Source: Candidatus Zhuqueibacterota bacterium
Lineage (GTDB): Bacteria > Zhuqueibacterota > Zhuqueibacteria > Zhuqueibacterales > Zhuqueibacteraceae
Direction: 5' to 3'
Assembly (NCBI GenBank): GCA_022616415.1
Contig: JAKEEU010000276.1
Span: forward strand, 32,852-96,851
Length of the DNA: 64,000 nucleotides
Position numbers and translations under genes: made by a program. Position 1 is the stretch's first letter; every line of letters starts with the position of its first letter. A model generated the notes under the pieces. It worked only from the letters and a program-made list of their open reading frames with translations, had not been told where the DNA came from and did not search any database. Below are positions 54,019 through 63,149 of the stretch, piece after piece.

Positions 54019-56142
54019 ATGAAGCAGTTGTCAACTCGCCCGCGATTCGCCCTTTGCCAAATCGTCACACTTGCCGCAACGATCTTTGCGCTGCAAGGCT
54101 GTGGCGCCTATTTCAACACGTTTTATAATACCAAAAAGCTTTACAAAGAGGCGCTTGAGGAACAAAAACGCCGCGGCGCTGACAACAAGCCGACTTCGAC
54201 GGAAATTCAAAAATACGATAAGGCCATCGAGAAAGCCTCGAAGCTGTTGCAGCTTCATCCGAAATCGCGCTACGTCGACGATGCGCTGTTGTTGCTCGGC
54301 GAGTGTTTTTTTTACAAGCAGGAGTATCTCAAGGCGCAACGAAAATTTCAGGAGTTGATCACCATCTTCCCCAAAAGCGGCCTGGTTCCGCGGGCGCAAA
54401 TCTGGCTGGCTAAAACCAATATCGAGCTGAATGATTACGCCGGCGCGGAGCTTGTGCTCAACGCGCTGCAGCAGCGCGAGAAAAAAGGGGAGTTGTTCAA
54501 TCAAGCGCAGTATCTTCTCGGAGAAATTTATTTTCGCCAGGAGCGGTTGCCCGAGGCGGCGAAAGCATTTTTAGCCGTGGCCCGCAAGCTCGGCGACGAG
54601 AAAATGCGCGGGACGGCATTCATGCGTCTCGGCGAGTGTTGCATGGCTTTGCAGCAATATGATCTGGCGGCAGGGGCGCTGCGGCGCGCCGGCGCCATCG
54701 CCAAGAATGGCGTGGACTTCAAATTTCGCGCCCGTCTCCAATACGCTGACGCGCTCAAAAACAATCGCCAGCTCAATGAAGCATTGAACGTGCTCAACGA
54801 CATGTTGAAGGAATTTAGCACGCACCGCGACCTCCCGCTCGTAAAGCTCGAAATCGCCGATTGCACGCGATTGCAGGGCAAAATCGAGACGGCCATTAAG
54901 CAATATGCCGACGTTATCGAGAATCACCAACGCACCGACGCCTCGGCCGCGGCTTTTTTCGAGCTCGGCGAGATTCACGAGCGCTATAACGGCGATTACA
55001 GCAAGGCCAAAGAATGTTACGACAATGTTCGCCGTGAAAGCGGCCGTTCGGATAAAGTGACGGAGGCCGCCAGCCGCAGCAAAGCGCTCGGGGATCTTAT
55101 CAAGTTGAAAGAAACGATCGCGACGCTGGAAAGACAGCGCGAAGCCTTGGCAAGGGGCCAAGCCGGCTCTTCGCCTCTCGCCGTGGCTGCGAAGGGGACG
55201 GCATCGACCACGAGCCAACGGTCGATCAGCCACGTGCCGCGCCGCGCCCGCGATGCGGGAGCTTTGCAGGACGCCGCAAAGAAATCGGGCGACCCCAACA
55301 AGCTGGCGGCAGAATTGGCCAAGAGCAAGATTTTGCTGGCCGAGCTGTTTATGTTCAATTTCAACAACCCCGATTCGGCAATGCACGAATATTTGGATGT
55401 ATTTGAATTTTTCCCGCAAACGGAATACGCCCCGCAAGCCATGTATTCGCTCGCCTATATTTTGGGCGATGCGCCGGCGACGCTGGCAATGCGGGACAGC
55501 ATTCTGCAGGTTCTCGCCCTCCAATATGGCAATACCCCACAAGGCCGAGGCGCGAAATGGCGGCTCAACGGCGCCGATACCTCGGCTTTGGCTGTTCCAT
55601 CGACGCCCAATCTCTTTCGCCAAGCGGAGGAGCGCTTGATCGCGCAAGATGACGCGCAAAGCGCCGTGCAGCTCTATCAGGAATTTTTGCAACACCAGCC
55701 GGACCCCAACCCCAAGTGGGCGGCGCAATCGCTTTATGCCATTGGATGGATTTACGAGCATAAATTGTCGGACAATAAACAAGCGCTCGCCGCCTATAAA
55801 AAGCTCATCGAAACTTATCCCGATTCGCCGATGGCGCGGCGGGTTCGCCCCAAAGTTACCGCGGTGGAACAAAAGAAGAGCGAGCCTGCCAAGGTCGAGC
55901 CTCCGCAACCGGATAGTACCGCGGCTGTTGCCGTCGCGCCGCCAGAACAACCGGCGCCGGCATTGTCAGACAGTCTGAAAGCGGCGCACCCATTGATAGA
56001 CGATGAAGACTTTATAACGAGGCGCCGGCAAAATGTTGAACAACCGCCCAAGCCGGATTCGAGTGAAGTTGAAAAGGAAATGGAGAAAAAGAAAAACGAG
56101 GAAAACAAAGACAAAGAACCACCTGAACTGCCACCATTTTAG
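54019..56142 (+). CDS. BamD-like TPR lipoprotein
   Basis: 707 residues. The signal ends FALQGCGAYFNTFYN, a lipobox followed by the typical YFNTFYNTKKLYKEA start seen in FCB-group tetratricopeptide lipoproteins. Many TPR units follow (KASKLLQLHPKSRYVDDALLLLGECFFYKQEYLKAQRKFQELI resembles BamD/YfiO). The C-terminal ~100 residues are Pro/Glu/Lys-rich and disordered. It is probably an outer-membrane lipoprotein in envelope assembly. It is more than twice the length of BamD, so the specific role is uncertain. Confidence 0.8.
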   Translation: MKQLSTRPRFALCQIVTLAATIFALQGCGAYFNTFYNTKKLYKEALEEQKRRGADNKPTSTEIQKYDKAIEKASKLLQLHPKSRYVDDALLLLGECFFYKQEYLKAQRKFQELITIFPKSGLVPRAQIWLAKTNIELNDYAGAELVLNALQQREKKGELFNQAQYLLGEIYFRQERLPEAAKAFLAVARKLGDEKMRGTAFMRLGECCMALQQYDLAAGALRRAGAIAKNGVDFKFRARLQYADALKNNRQLNEALNVLNDMLKEFSTHRDLPLVKLEIADCTRLQGKIETAIKQYADVIENHQRTDASAAAFFELGEIHERYNGDYSKAKECYDNVRRESGRSDKVTEAASRSKALGDLIKLKETIATLERQREALARGQAGSSPLAVAAKGTASTTSQRSISHVPRRARDAGALQDAAKKSGDPNKLAAELAKSKILLAELFMFNFNNPDSAMHEYLDVFEFFPQTEYAPQAMYSLAYILGDAPATLAMRDSILQVLALQYGNTPQGRGAKWRLNGADTSALAVPSTPNLFRQAEERLIAQDDAQSAVQLYQEFLQHQPDPNPKWAAQSLYAIGWIYEHKLSDNKQALAAYKKLIETYPDSPMARRVRPKVTAVEQKKSEPAKVEPPQPDSTAAVAVAPPEQPAPALSDSLKAAHPLIDDEDFITRRRQNVEQPPKPDSSEVEKEMEKKKNEENKDKEPPELPPF

Positions 56143-56279
56143 GAGGTGCCGGCTCCCGGTTCTTTTTTACTTGTAATAGATTTTCACGCCGCCATCCCTT
56201 TCCCTCGCCACCAAGTGGTCACGTATAAAGATTCTCTTTTGCGAGTGCTGTTTCATCGGTCAATCTGGGAGACACAAAG

Positions 56280-58364
56280 ATGAAACGTTTACTTACTTTC
56301 TTCGCTGCCGTTATTCTGCCTGGAACACAAAGCCTCCAGGCGCAGTGGATTCAAACCCATGGAATCCATTGGGGAAATATTACATGCTTTGCCGTGCAAG
56401 GTTCGAATCTCTTTGCTGGAACTTACAACTCTGGGGTGTTTCTTTCCACCAACAACGGCGCAAGCTGGACTGCCGTCAATACCGGCCTGATCTTTCCTCT
56501 TGTTTATGCTCTGGCTGTGAGCGGCTCACATATTTTTGCGGGAACTGATGGCGGCGTGTTTATTTCTACCAACAGCGGCTCGGGTTGGACGGCCGCCAAT
56601 ACCGGCTTGACGAACGGTGTTACGTCTTTTGCCATGAACGGCTCCAATGTCTTTGCGGGAACTGCTTTCGGTGGCGTGTTTCTTTCCACCAACAACGGCA
56701 CAAGCTGGACGGCGGTCAATAACGGTTTGCCGAATGTAATCACTGTTTTTTCGTTTGTCGTTAGCGACACGAATCTTTTTGCGGGAACTTCCGGCGGCGT
56801 GTTTGTTTCCACCAACAACGGTGCAAGCTGGGTCAATATCGGCTTGCCGAACACAGTTGTCCGTTTTCTTGCCGTGAACGACGCGAATCTTTTTGCTGGA
56901 ACTGATAGCGGCGTATTTCTTTCCGCCAACAACGGCTCGAGCTGGACGGCCGTCAATACCGGCTTGACGAATACTTCGGTTACGTCTTTTGCCGTGAACG
57001 CTTCCAATCTCTTTGTAGGGACTGCTGGCGGTGGCGTGTTTCTTTCCACTAACAACGGCACGAGCTGGACCGCCGTCAATACTGGCTTGACGGACACTAA
57101 TGTTTTTGCTCTTGCTGTGAATGGCTCGCATCTCTTTGCGGGGACTCGGGACTGGGGTGTGTTTTTATCCACGAACAACGGCGCAACCTGGGCCAATACC
57201 GGCTTGCCGAGCAGAGATGTCCGTGCTCTTGCCGTGAACGGCTCGTATCTCTTTGCGGGGACTATGGGCGGCGGGGTGTTTGTCTCTACCAACAACGGCA
57301 CAAGCTGGACTGCCGCCAATGACGGCTTGTTGATCCGTTATGTTTTGTCTTTTGCTGTAAGCGGCTCGAATCTCTTTGCGGGAATGGATGGTGGCATATT
57401 TCTTTCCACCAACAACGGCACAAGCTGGATGCTCGTCGTTACCGGCTTGACGAACTCTACGGTTCTCTCCCTTGCCGTCAACGGCGCTCATCTCTTTGCT
57501 GGAACTGGCGACGGAGTGTTTCTCTCCACTAACAATGGCATAAGCTGGATCCATACCGGCTTGACGAACATCACTGTCACCTCTCTTGCCGTGAGCGGCT
57601 TGCATCTCTTTGCGGGCACTTTGGTTGATGGTGTATTTTTATCTACCGGTAACGGCATAAACTGGGTAAATACTGGCTTACCGAATACAAGTGTCCGTTC
57701 CCTTGCCGTGAACGGCACGAATATATTTGCAGGAACTCATAGAGGGGTGTTTCTTTCCACCAACAACGGCGCAAGCTGGATCGCCGTCAATACTGGCTTG
57801 ACGAACACAGATGTCCGTTCTCTTGCTGTGAACGGCTCGAATCTCTTTGTGGGAACTTCTGACGGCGGCGTGTTTGTTTCCACTGACAACGGCACAAACT
57901 GGTCTTCTGTCAATACCGGCTTGACGAGCGCTATTGTGAGGTCTCTTGTCGTGAAAGACTCGTATCTTTTTGCGGGAACTAACGGCGCCAGCGTATGGCG
58001 TCGTCCGCTGTCAGAGATGGTTACTATAGTTGAAGATGATGTCAGCCAAGTGCCAGTTGATTTTGCGCTGGAGCAAAATTATCCCAATCCCTTTCAGAGT
58101 GGAGTCCCGCTCGGAACGAGGGAAATCTCCGCTACCACCATTCGCTACCAATTACCGAAAACGACGCAAGTTGTGCTCAAGATCTACAATATCTTTGGCC
58201 AGGAGGTACGTACGCTGGTCAATGAGCGACAGCCTGCCGGTATGCACTCGGTGGTGTGGGATGGACGGGATCAATCTGGCAAGGAAGTGAGTTCGGGCAT
58301 TTACATTTATCGCCTTCAAACGGGAGAGTCTATACAAAGCCGCAAGATGTCTTTTGTGCGGTGA
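56280..58364 (+). CDS. secreted repeat protein with type IX sorting domain
   Basis: 694 residues. The signal peptide ends QSLQAQW. Residues ~40-570 are 13 complete and one partial ~40-residue repeats of the form LFAGTxxGVFLSTNNGxSWxxVNTGLTNxxVxSLAVNGSN, resembling BNR/Ycf48-type beta-propeller blades. The DNA repeats with a ~120-bp period (about 56400-57990). The last ~90 residues are a Por/type IX C-terminal domain: LEQNYPNPF, TTIRYQLPKTTQVVLKIYNIFGQEV, then SGIYIYRLQTG. It should be exported and secreted or surface-anchored by T9SS. Ligand unknown. Confidence 0.9.
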   Translation: MKRLLTFFAAVILPGTQSLQAQWIQTHGIHWGNITCFAVQGSNLFAGTYNSGVFLSTNNGASWTAVNTGLIFPLVYALAVSGSHIFAGTDGGVFISTNSGSGWTAANTGLTNGVTSFAMNGSNVFAGTAFGGVFLSTNNGTSWTAVNNGLPNVITVFSFVVSDTNLFAGTSGGVFVSTNNGASWVNIGLPNTVVRFLAVNDANLFAGTDSGVFLSANNGSSWTAVNTGLTNTSVTSFAVNASNLFVGTAGGGVFLSTNNGTSWTAVNTGLTDTNVFALAVNGSHLFAGTRDWGVFLSTNNGATWANTGLPSRDVRALAVNGSYLFAGTMGGGVFVSTNNGTSWTAANDGLLIRYVLSFAVSGSNLFAGMDGGIFLSTNNGTSWMLVVTGLTNSTVLSLAVNGAHLFAGTGDGVFLSTNNGISWIHTGLTNITVTSLAVSGLHLFAGTLVDGVFLSTGNGINWVNTGLPNTSVRSLAVNGTNIFAGTHRGVFLSTNNGASWIAVNTGLTNTDVRSLAVNGSNLFVGTSDGGVFVSTDNGTNWSSVNTGLTSAIVRSLVVKDSYLFAGTNGASVWRRPLSEMVTIVEDDVSQVPVDFALEQNYPNPFQSGVPLGTREISATTIRYQLPKTTQVVLKIYNIFGQEVRTLVNERQPAGMHSVVWDGRDQSGKEVSSGIYIYRLQTGESIQSRKMSFVR

Positions 58365-58410
58365 TCTTCCATGCTTCTGAAAAATTGATTGCGTTAGGCG
58401 GATTTTGTAG

Positions 58411-61400
58411 CTCTATAAAAAGACCCAATACCTCGGCGTTCCGATTATCACCAATGGCCAACCCGTGGAAAACTTCGGCACTCCGATCATGGAAGTGTCT
58501 TTCAAGTATCTGAAAAACGGCGCGGATTCACTCCAGACCTACTCGAGTAGCATACACGGTCAAATGCTATCCAAGCTGGCGCTGCTGGAAATCGCTGTAA
58601 AAGGCCGAAAAGGCAGCGATTCGCTTTCCATACCCGCCTATAAGTTTTCTTACCGGGATAACAAAGATTTGCCCTCGGGCGGGTATCTCAGTTGGCATGA
58701 TGTCAACAATAGTTCCCCTAATACGCTTTATCATTTTCAGGACGACTTCGGTTTTTTGGATATTCCAAGTGGATCTCAGCACAACCCCAATGAGTCACAA
58801 GGCGTTGCGTGGTCGCTGCAAAAAATTGTTTATCCGGAAGGCGGAAGTCACGAAATCGTTTATGAGAGTGACTCTTTAACGAGCTTGAGTTTGTCTTATG
58901 CCGAATACAATAACGCCTCACAGGCTTGCAGTTCCAATGTGATAAAGCAATTTGCTAAAATCAGGCAGGGAGGGCCTCGTGTCAAAACCATTAAAATTTA
59001 TGCCATGGGGCAGGGCTCCGGCTCGTCTCCGGCGGATTCGATTACTTTTAAGTATCATAATGGCCGCCGTTCCGCGATCGCCGATGTCAAGTTCTATAAA
59101 TTGCTTAATTATGGCACCAGCGGCAGCCCTTTGTATTTTGCCGGGGATCGCGGCCAGGCGAACATCGCCTACGAATGGGTTGAAAAGAAACTAATGGACC
59201 AAAGCTGCATCAGGACATTTTATCGCACCACCGATGGCCCAGAGCCGCAGTTCCTATATTTTGGTGGAGATGCGAATCAAAAGGTCATCTACTCCGGAAA
59301 CACGCGTTGGAGTTGGGGGGACATCACCAGAGTTGAATATTATTCCGCAACGAGCGGTTTGATCAAAGATGAAACTTATCACTGGTTTTATCGCGGCCAC
59401 AACGCCGACCCCAGTCCTATTCAACTCGCGAAAGTGGCGCCCCAGGGATCTGGACCGAATTGTGCCTCGGCCGTCTATCTCAATTTTACTTACAAACGGC
59501 TCGACAGCCTCGTGACCAGACATTATTTCGGGACGAAAACGGTGACTTCCAGAGAAGCCTATGAATATAACGATGACGGCACGTTTCTCAAAAGCAAAAC
59601 CGAGACTTCAGGCCATGGCAAGAAACGCAAAACCGAGTACCCTTATGCTCACGAGGTCTCCACTTCACCGCCATACTCGGTCATGGAAGACCGCAACATG
59701 CGCAGCCAAATGGCGCAAACGACAATCGGAACAGGTTTTATCGACGAAGCCTACTCTTCCTCCGCCACCACCTGGAAAGCTGTGGCCAGCAAATATCTTC
59801 CCGAAAAAGAATTCCGTTTGCGCGACAGGACTCCCTCAGAGAATGCCCTTTTCATCAATTGGAGCAATCCCGATACCTCCCTGTGGATCCGCACTCAAAC
59901 TTTTTCCGGATATGACGCCCACGGCAATCCGACGAGAATCCACGACGCCTATGGCAGCGAAACCACCATCTCGTGGGACGTTGCCTCTGCAACCCTCATC
60001 GACTCGATCAAGACGCGGCCGAACTCCACGTTAAAGCCGCTCACCACCAAGTACACTTATGATCCCAACACATTTCGCCTGACTGCCATCACCGACCCCA
60101 ACAACCAAAAGACCGAGTACAAATATGACCCGCTGCAGCGCCTGATTGAAATGATGACTCCGGACAAAAGAACTGTTGCCCGGCACAGTTATCTCTACTC
60201 TCGACAAGCTCCGGGCAGCAACGACAACTTCGTCACGACAAATCCCAATTTCGTGCGAACCGTGGTCTCCACCCACGCCGAGCACGTGCGCAATCATGAT
60301 TTTGAAAACGGCAGCGGCTCAGCTCCGACTTCCTGGATTGTCACCGGCGCCGGCTCCGGAGTGGGAAGCTGGGACAACACCACCGCCTATTCTGGCGCCA
60401 GATCCCTCAAGGCCGATATGCCGACTCCCAGCGGGATCAGCTATGTGCTGTGGAAAGCCACCTTTAATGAGAAGATGTCGCCCAAAGTGGCTTACCGTAT
60501 GGAACTCTGGGCCAAAACCGCCAATGGCTATAACGGCAATGCCAAATTTATTCTTTACTTTAACGCCGAATCCAAAACCATCACCATTCCGGCCGGTGAC
60601 CGCGACTGGACCAAATACACGCTGGATTTTATTCCCCTGGCTACCACCGATTACCTCTATGAGGTCCGTCTGGATTTCACCTCTGGCGGCACATACAAAG
60701 GCGCCATCTGGTACGACCGCGCTAATTTTTACAAGCTCAACACCGCCAAAACTTTCGCCGACGGTCTCGGGCGTGATATTGAAGTCATGTCCTTTGAAGG
60801 CAACAACCGTTCGATACAGACCGCCACGTATTACGATTTCGCCAATCGCCTTTTCAAAGTAACCAAGCCCTTTTTTAGCGCCGATACCAGTTTCACGCTC
60901 ACCACGAATTCCGGCGGCACCGCGGTGGCGATCGATTCGGCCAGAATTTGGTATGGCGCCAACCACAAGGTTTATAACGACCCGGTCGAATATGACATCA
61001 GTGCCACCCACCCCTACCCGTTCAGCGAAACCGAATACTATCCCGACCCGCTGAACCGCGTGAAGAACCAGTATTTCCCTGGCGCGGCTTTTAGCAAATT
61101 GGGCCCGGACAAGAAATATGTGAAAAACTTTTACACCACCAACGCGGCCGACGAGCTGGGCTTTGCCGCCAACAAGGTTTTGGAGACGCGCACCCTTGAT
61201 GAAAACGGCATCCTGACCGAGATTTTCACCGACACCTTCGGCAACAAAGTCGGCGTGCGTGTCGATTCCGCCGCCGCGGCTGCGGATAGCACCAAACTGG
61301 CCACGCTCTTTCAGTACGACATCTTGAACAACCTCACCAAGATCGTGCCGCCAAAAGCTTTTCAATCCAATGGCAATACCCCAAGCTTGAGCAATCCCCT

Positions 61401-62955
61401 TTGCACCATCATGACTTACAACACGCTCGGCCAGCTCACCTCGCGCAAGACTCCCGATGCCGGCACCGACAGCTCTTATTACGACAAGAAGGGCAATCTG
61501 CGTCTCTTCAAAGATGCCAAAGGCGAGGCAGCCAATCCCAAATATTTCATCTATCACAAGTACGACAATCTCAATCGCAAAATCGAAGAAGGCACCATGC
61601 CGGTTGGCTCGCCCACCAAATTTAATCAGAATAAAGCCGACAGCGCCGCCTTTCCCATTGGCGGCCATACGATGAAAGTCAAGTTCCAATACGACTCCAC
61701 CACGTATGCTGCCAACGGCACCCAGCGCAATCTGCGCGGGCGTTTGGATGCCATCGAGTATGTTGACGACCGCTTTCCCCTGCAAAAAGGTTACATCTTT
61801 TATTCGTATGACAACAACGGCAACGTCGAATGGATCGATCAATATATTTTTACCGGCAGCAGCGGCTATCTGTCGGCCAAAACCGACTATCAATACGACG
61901 CGCTCGGCAAAATCACCAAAATCCACTTCCGCCGCCATTTTCCGCCCGGCGCCTCGACCGATGCCTTTTACGTATGGTACGATTACGATGCCCTGGGCCG
62001 CCTCGAAAGGGTTTTTACCAACACCACTGATGTCAAGCCCCTCACGCCGATTAACGCCCAATATTCGTACTGGCCCAGTGGACAAGTCAAACGTCTCGTG
62101 CTTGGCAACACGATGCAAGGTGTCGACTATCTCTACAACAGCCGCGACTGGCTGACGCAAATCAACAGCCATTATCTGCTCGCCGGCAAAGATCCCGGCA
62201 ATGATAGCACCACGGTTATGAAAGATCGTTTTGGCGAAATCATCGGCTATAACAAGAAAAAATATATTGCCGACGATGGCGATTATTCCGGCGATTTCGC
62301 GGCGCAATTCAATGGCAATATCTCCTGGGCCACGCTGAATACCAAGGACAATACCAATCCCGTTGGCGCCAGCTTGACCGGCTGGATGTTCAAATATGAC
62401 AAAGCCAATCGTTTGATTAAGGGGAATTGGGGATTTAATTCCAACGTCCTCGGCACCAATTGGGATCCCGATAACCAAACCAATCCCAACAAATATGACC
62501 TCACGGGTATCACTTACGACCGCAATGGCAATCTCACCGCCATGACCCGGCGCAGCCAAACCGGCGCCGCAACAAGCATGACCTATAACTACACCGCCAA
62601 CACCAACAAGCTGCACCAAGTCGCGGGTTTGAATGGCCAGCTTGCCAATAACTACACCTACGACCCCAACGGCAATATGAATCGAGATAAGGCAAAATTG
62701 GGCTCCACCGCCGCGGATACAGTCGCTTACGATTATCGCAACTTGCCGACGAAAGTTCAGAAGAGCCTCACGCCCAACAACGGCACCATCTCTTTCGGCT
62801 ACGACGGCAAAGGCCAGCGTGTCTCCAAGAACAACCTCTTCTACGTCCCCGGCGCCGACGGCAGAGTCATCGCCGTGTATGATGACAAAGGCACGCTGTT
62901 GTATTGGAACATCTGGGGCTTGGATTTGCTCGGGCAGAGATTTTGGAAACAATGA
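58411..62955 (+). CDS. large RHS/YD-repeat protein, 5'-truncated
   Basis: The frame is open from 58411 (after a TAG at 58408) and a GTG at 58465 gives 1496 residues. No signal peptide or family N-terminus is present; the frame begins in mid-domain (KKTQYLGVPIITNGQPVENFG). YD/RHS repeats are spread through the rest: TKYTYDPNTFRLTAITDPNNQKTEYKYDPLQRLI, DGLGRDIEVMSFEGNNRSIQ and FSYDNNGNVEW-type units. A carbohydrate-binding-like insert (FENGSGSAPTSWIVTGAGSG) lies near residues 610-760. It ends NIWGLDLLGQRFWKQ without a variable toxin domain. It was probably disabled by loss of its export signal. Confidence 0.8.
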   Translation, partial: LYKKTQYLGVPIITNGQPVENFGTPIMEVSFKYLKNGADSLQTYSSSIHGQMLSKLALLEIAVKGRKGSDSLSIPAYKFSYRDNKDLPSGGYLSWHDVNNSSPNTLYHFQDDFGFLDIPSGSQHNPNESQGVAWSLQKIVYPEGGSHEIVYESDSLTSLSLSYAEYNNASQACSSNVIKQFAKIRQGGPRVKTIKIYAMGQGSGSSPADSITFKYHNGRRSAIADVKFYKLLNYGTSGSPLYFAGDRGQANIAYEWVEKKLMDQSCIRTFYRTTDGPEPQFLYFGGDANQKVIYSGNTRWSWGDITRVEYYSATSGLIKDETYHWFYRGHNADPSPIQLAKVAPQGSGPNCASAVYLNFTYKRLDSLVTRHYFGTKTVTSREAYEYNDDGTFLKSKTETSGHGKKRKTEYPYAHEVSTSPPYSVMEDRNMRSQMAQTTIGTGFIDEAYSSSATTWKAVASKYLPEKEFRLRDRTPSENALFINWSNPDTSLWIRTQTFSGYDAHGNPTRIHDAYGSETTISWDVASATLIDSIKTRPNSTLKPLTTKYTYDPNTFRLTAITDPNNQKTEYKYDPLQRLIEMMTPDKRTVARHSYLYSRQAPGSNDNFVTTNPNFVRTVVSTHAEHVRNHDFENGSGSAPTSWIVTGAGSGVGSWDNTTAYSGARSLKADMPTPSGISYVLWKATFNEKMSPKVAYRMELWAKTANGYNGNAKFILYFNAESKTITIPAGDRDWTKYTLDFIPLATTDYLYEVRLDFTSGGTYKGAIWYDRANFYKLNTAKTFADGLGRDIEVMSFEGNNRSIQTATYYDFANRLFKVTKPFFSADTSFTLTTNSGGTAVAIDSARIWYGANHKVYNDPVEYDISATHPYPFSETEYYPDPLNRVKNQYFPGAAFSKLGPDKKYVKNFYTTNAADELGFAANKVLETRTLDENGILTEIFTDTFGNKVGVRVDSAAAAADSTKLATLFQYDILNNLTKIVPPKAFQSNGNTPSLSNPLCTIMTYNTLGQLTSRKTPDAGTDSSYYDKKGNLRLFKDAKGEAANPKYFIYHKYDNLNRKIEEGTMPVGSPTKFNQNKADSAAFPIGGHTMKVKFQYDSTTYAANGTQRNLRGRLDAIEYVDDRFPLQKGYIFYSYDNNGNVEWIDQYIFTGSSGYLSAKTDYQYDALGKITKIHFRRHFPPGASTDAFYVWYDYDALGRLERVFTNTTDVKPLTPINAQYSYWPSGQVKRLVLGNTMQGVDYLYNSRDWLTQINSHYLLAGKDPGNDSTTVMKDRFGEIIGYNKKKYIADDGDYSGDFAAQFNGNISWATLNTKDNTNPVGASLTGWMFKYDKANRLIKGNWGFNSNVLGTNWDPDNQTNPNKYDLTGITYDRNGNLTAMTRRSQTGAATSMTYNYTANTNKLHQVAGLNGQLANNYTYDPNGNMNRDKAKLGSTAADTVAYDYRNLPTKVQKSLTPNNGTISFGYDGKGQRVSKNNLFYVPGADGRVIAVYDDKGTLLYWNIWGLDLLGQRFWKQ

Positions 62956-62958
62956 AAG

Positions 62959-63145
62959 CAAGTGGCAAGTTTGCAAGTCGCAAGTGGCAAGTACGCAAGT
63001 GGCAAGTAGGAGAGAGGGTGAAAGGGAGAGTGGGCTACGCCCGTAGGGTGATGGGGAAAAACGAGAAATAAAAGACCTTGGACTTCGGACTTAATGACCT
63101 CGGACTTCAGACTTCGGACTTTGGACTTAATGACCTCGGACTTAT
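62959..63145. repeat. two word-like tandem arrays
   Basis: The first (62959-63013) repeats CAAGTGGCAAGT with small changes. The second (63072-63145) repeats GACTTCGGACTT / GACTTAATGACCTCGGACTT. The unit length is 8-12 bases and irregular. They fill the gap between the RHS gene and the following secreted-protein gene. Confidence 0.75.
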
Positions 63146-63149
63146 AGCC

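Noticed and set aside
60319..62976. 885-codon open frame antisense to the RHS gene
   Set aside because: Low-complexity I/V/G/A composition typical of antisense frames; the + strand has clear YD repeats.
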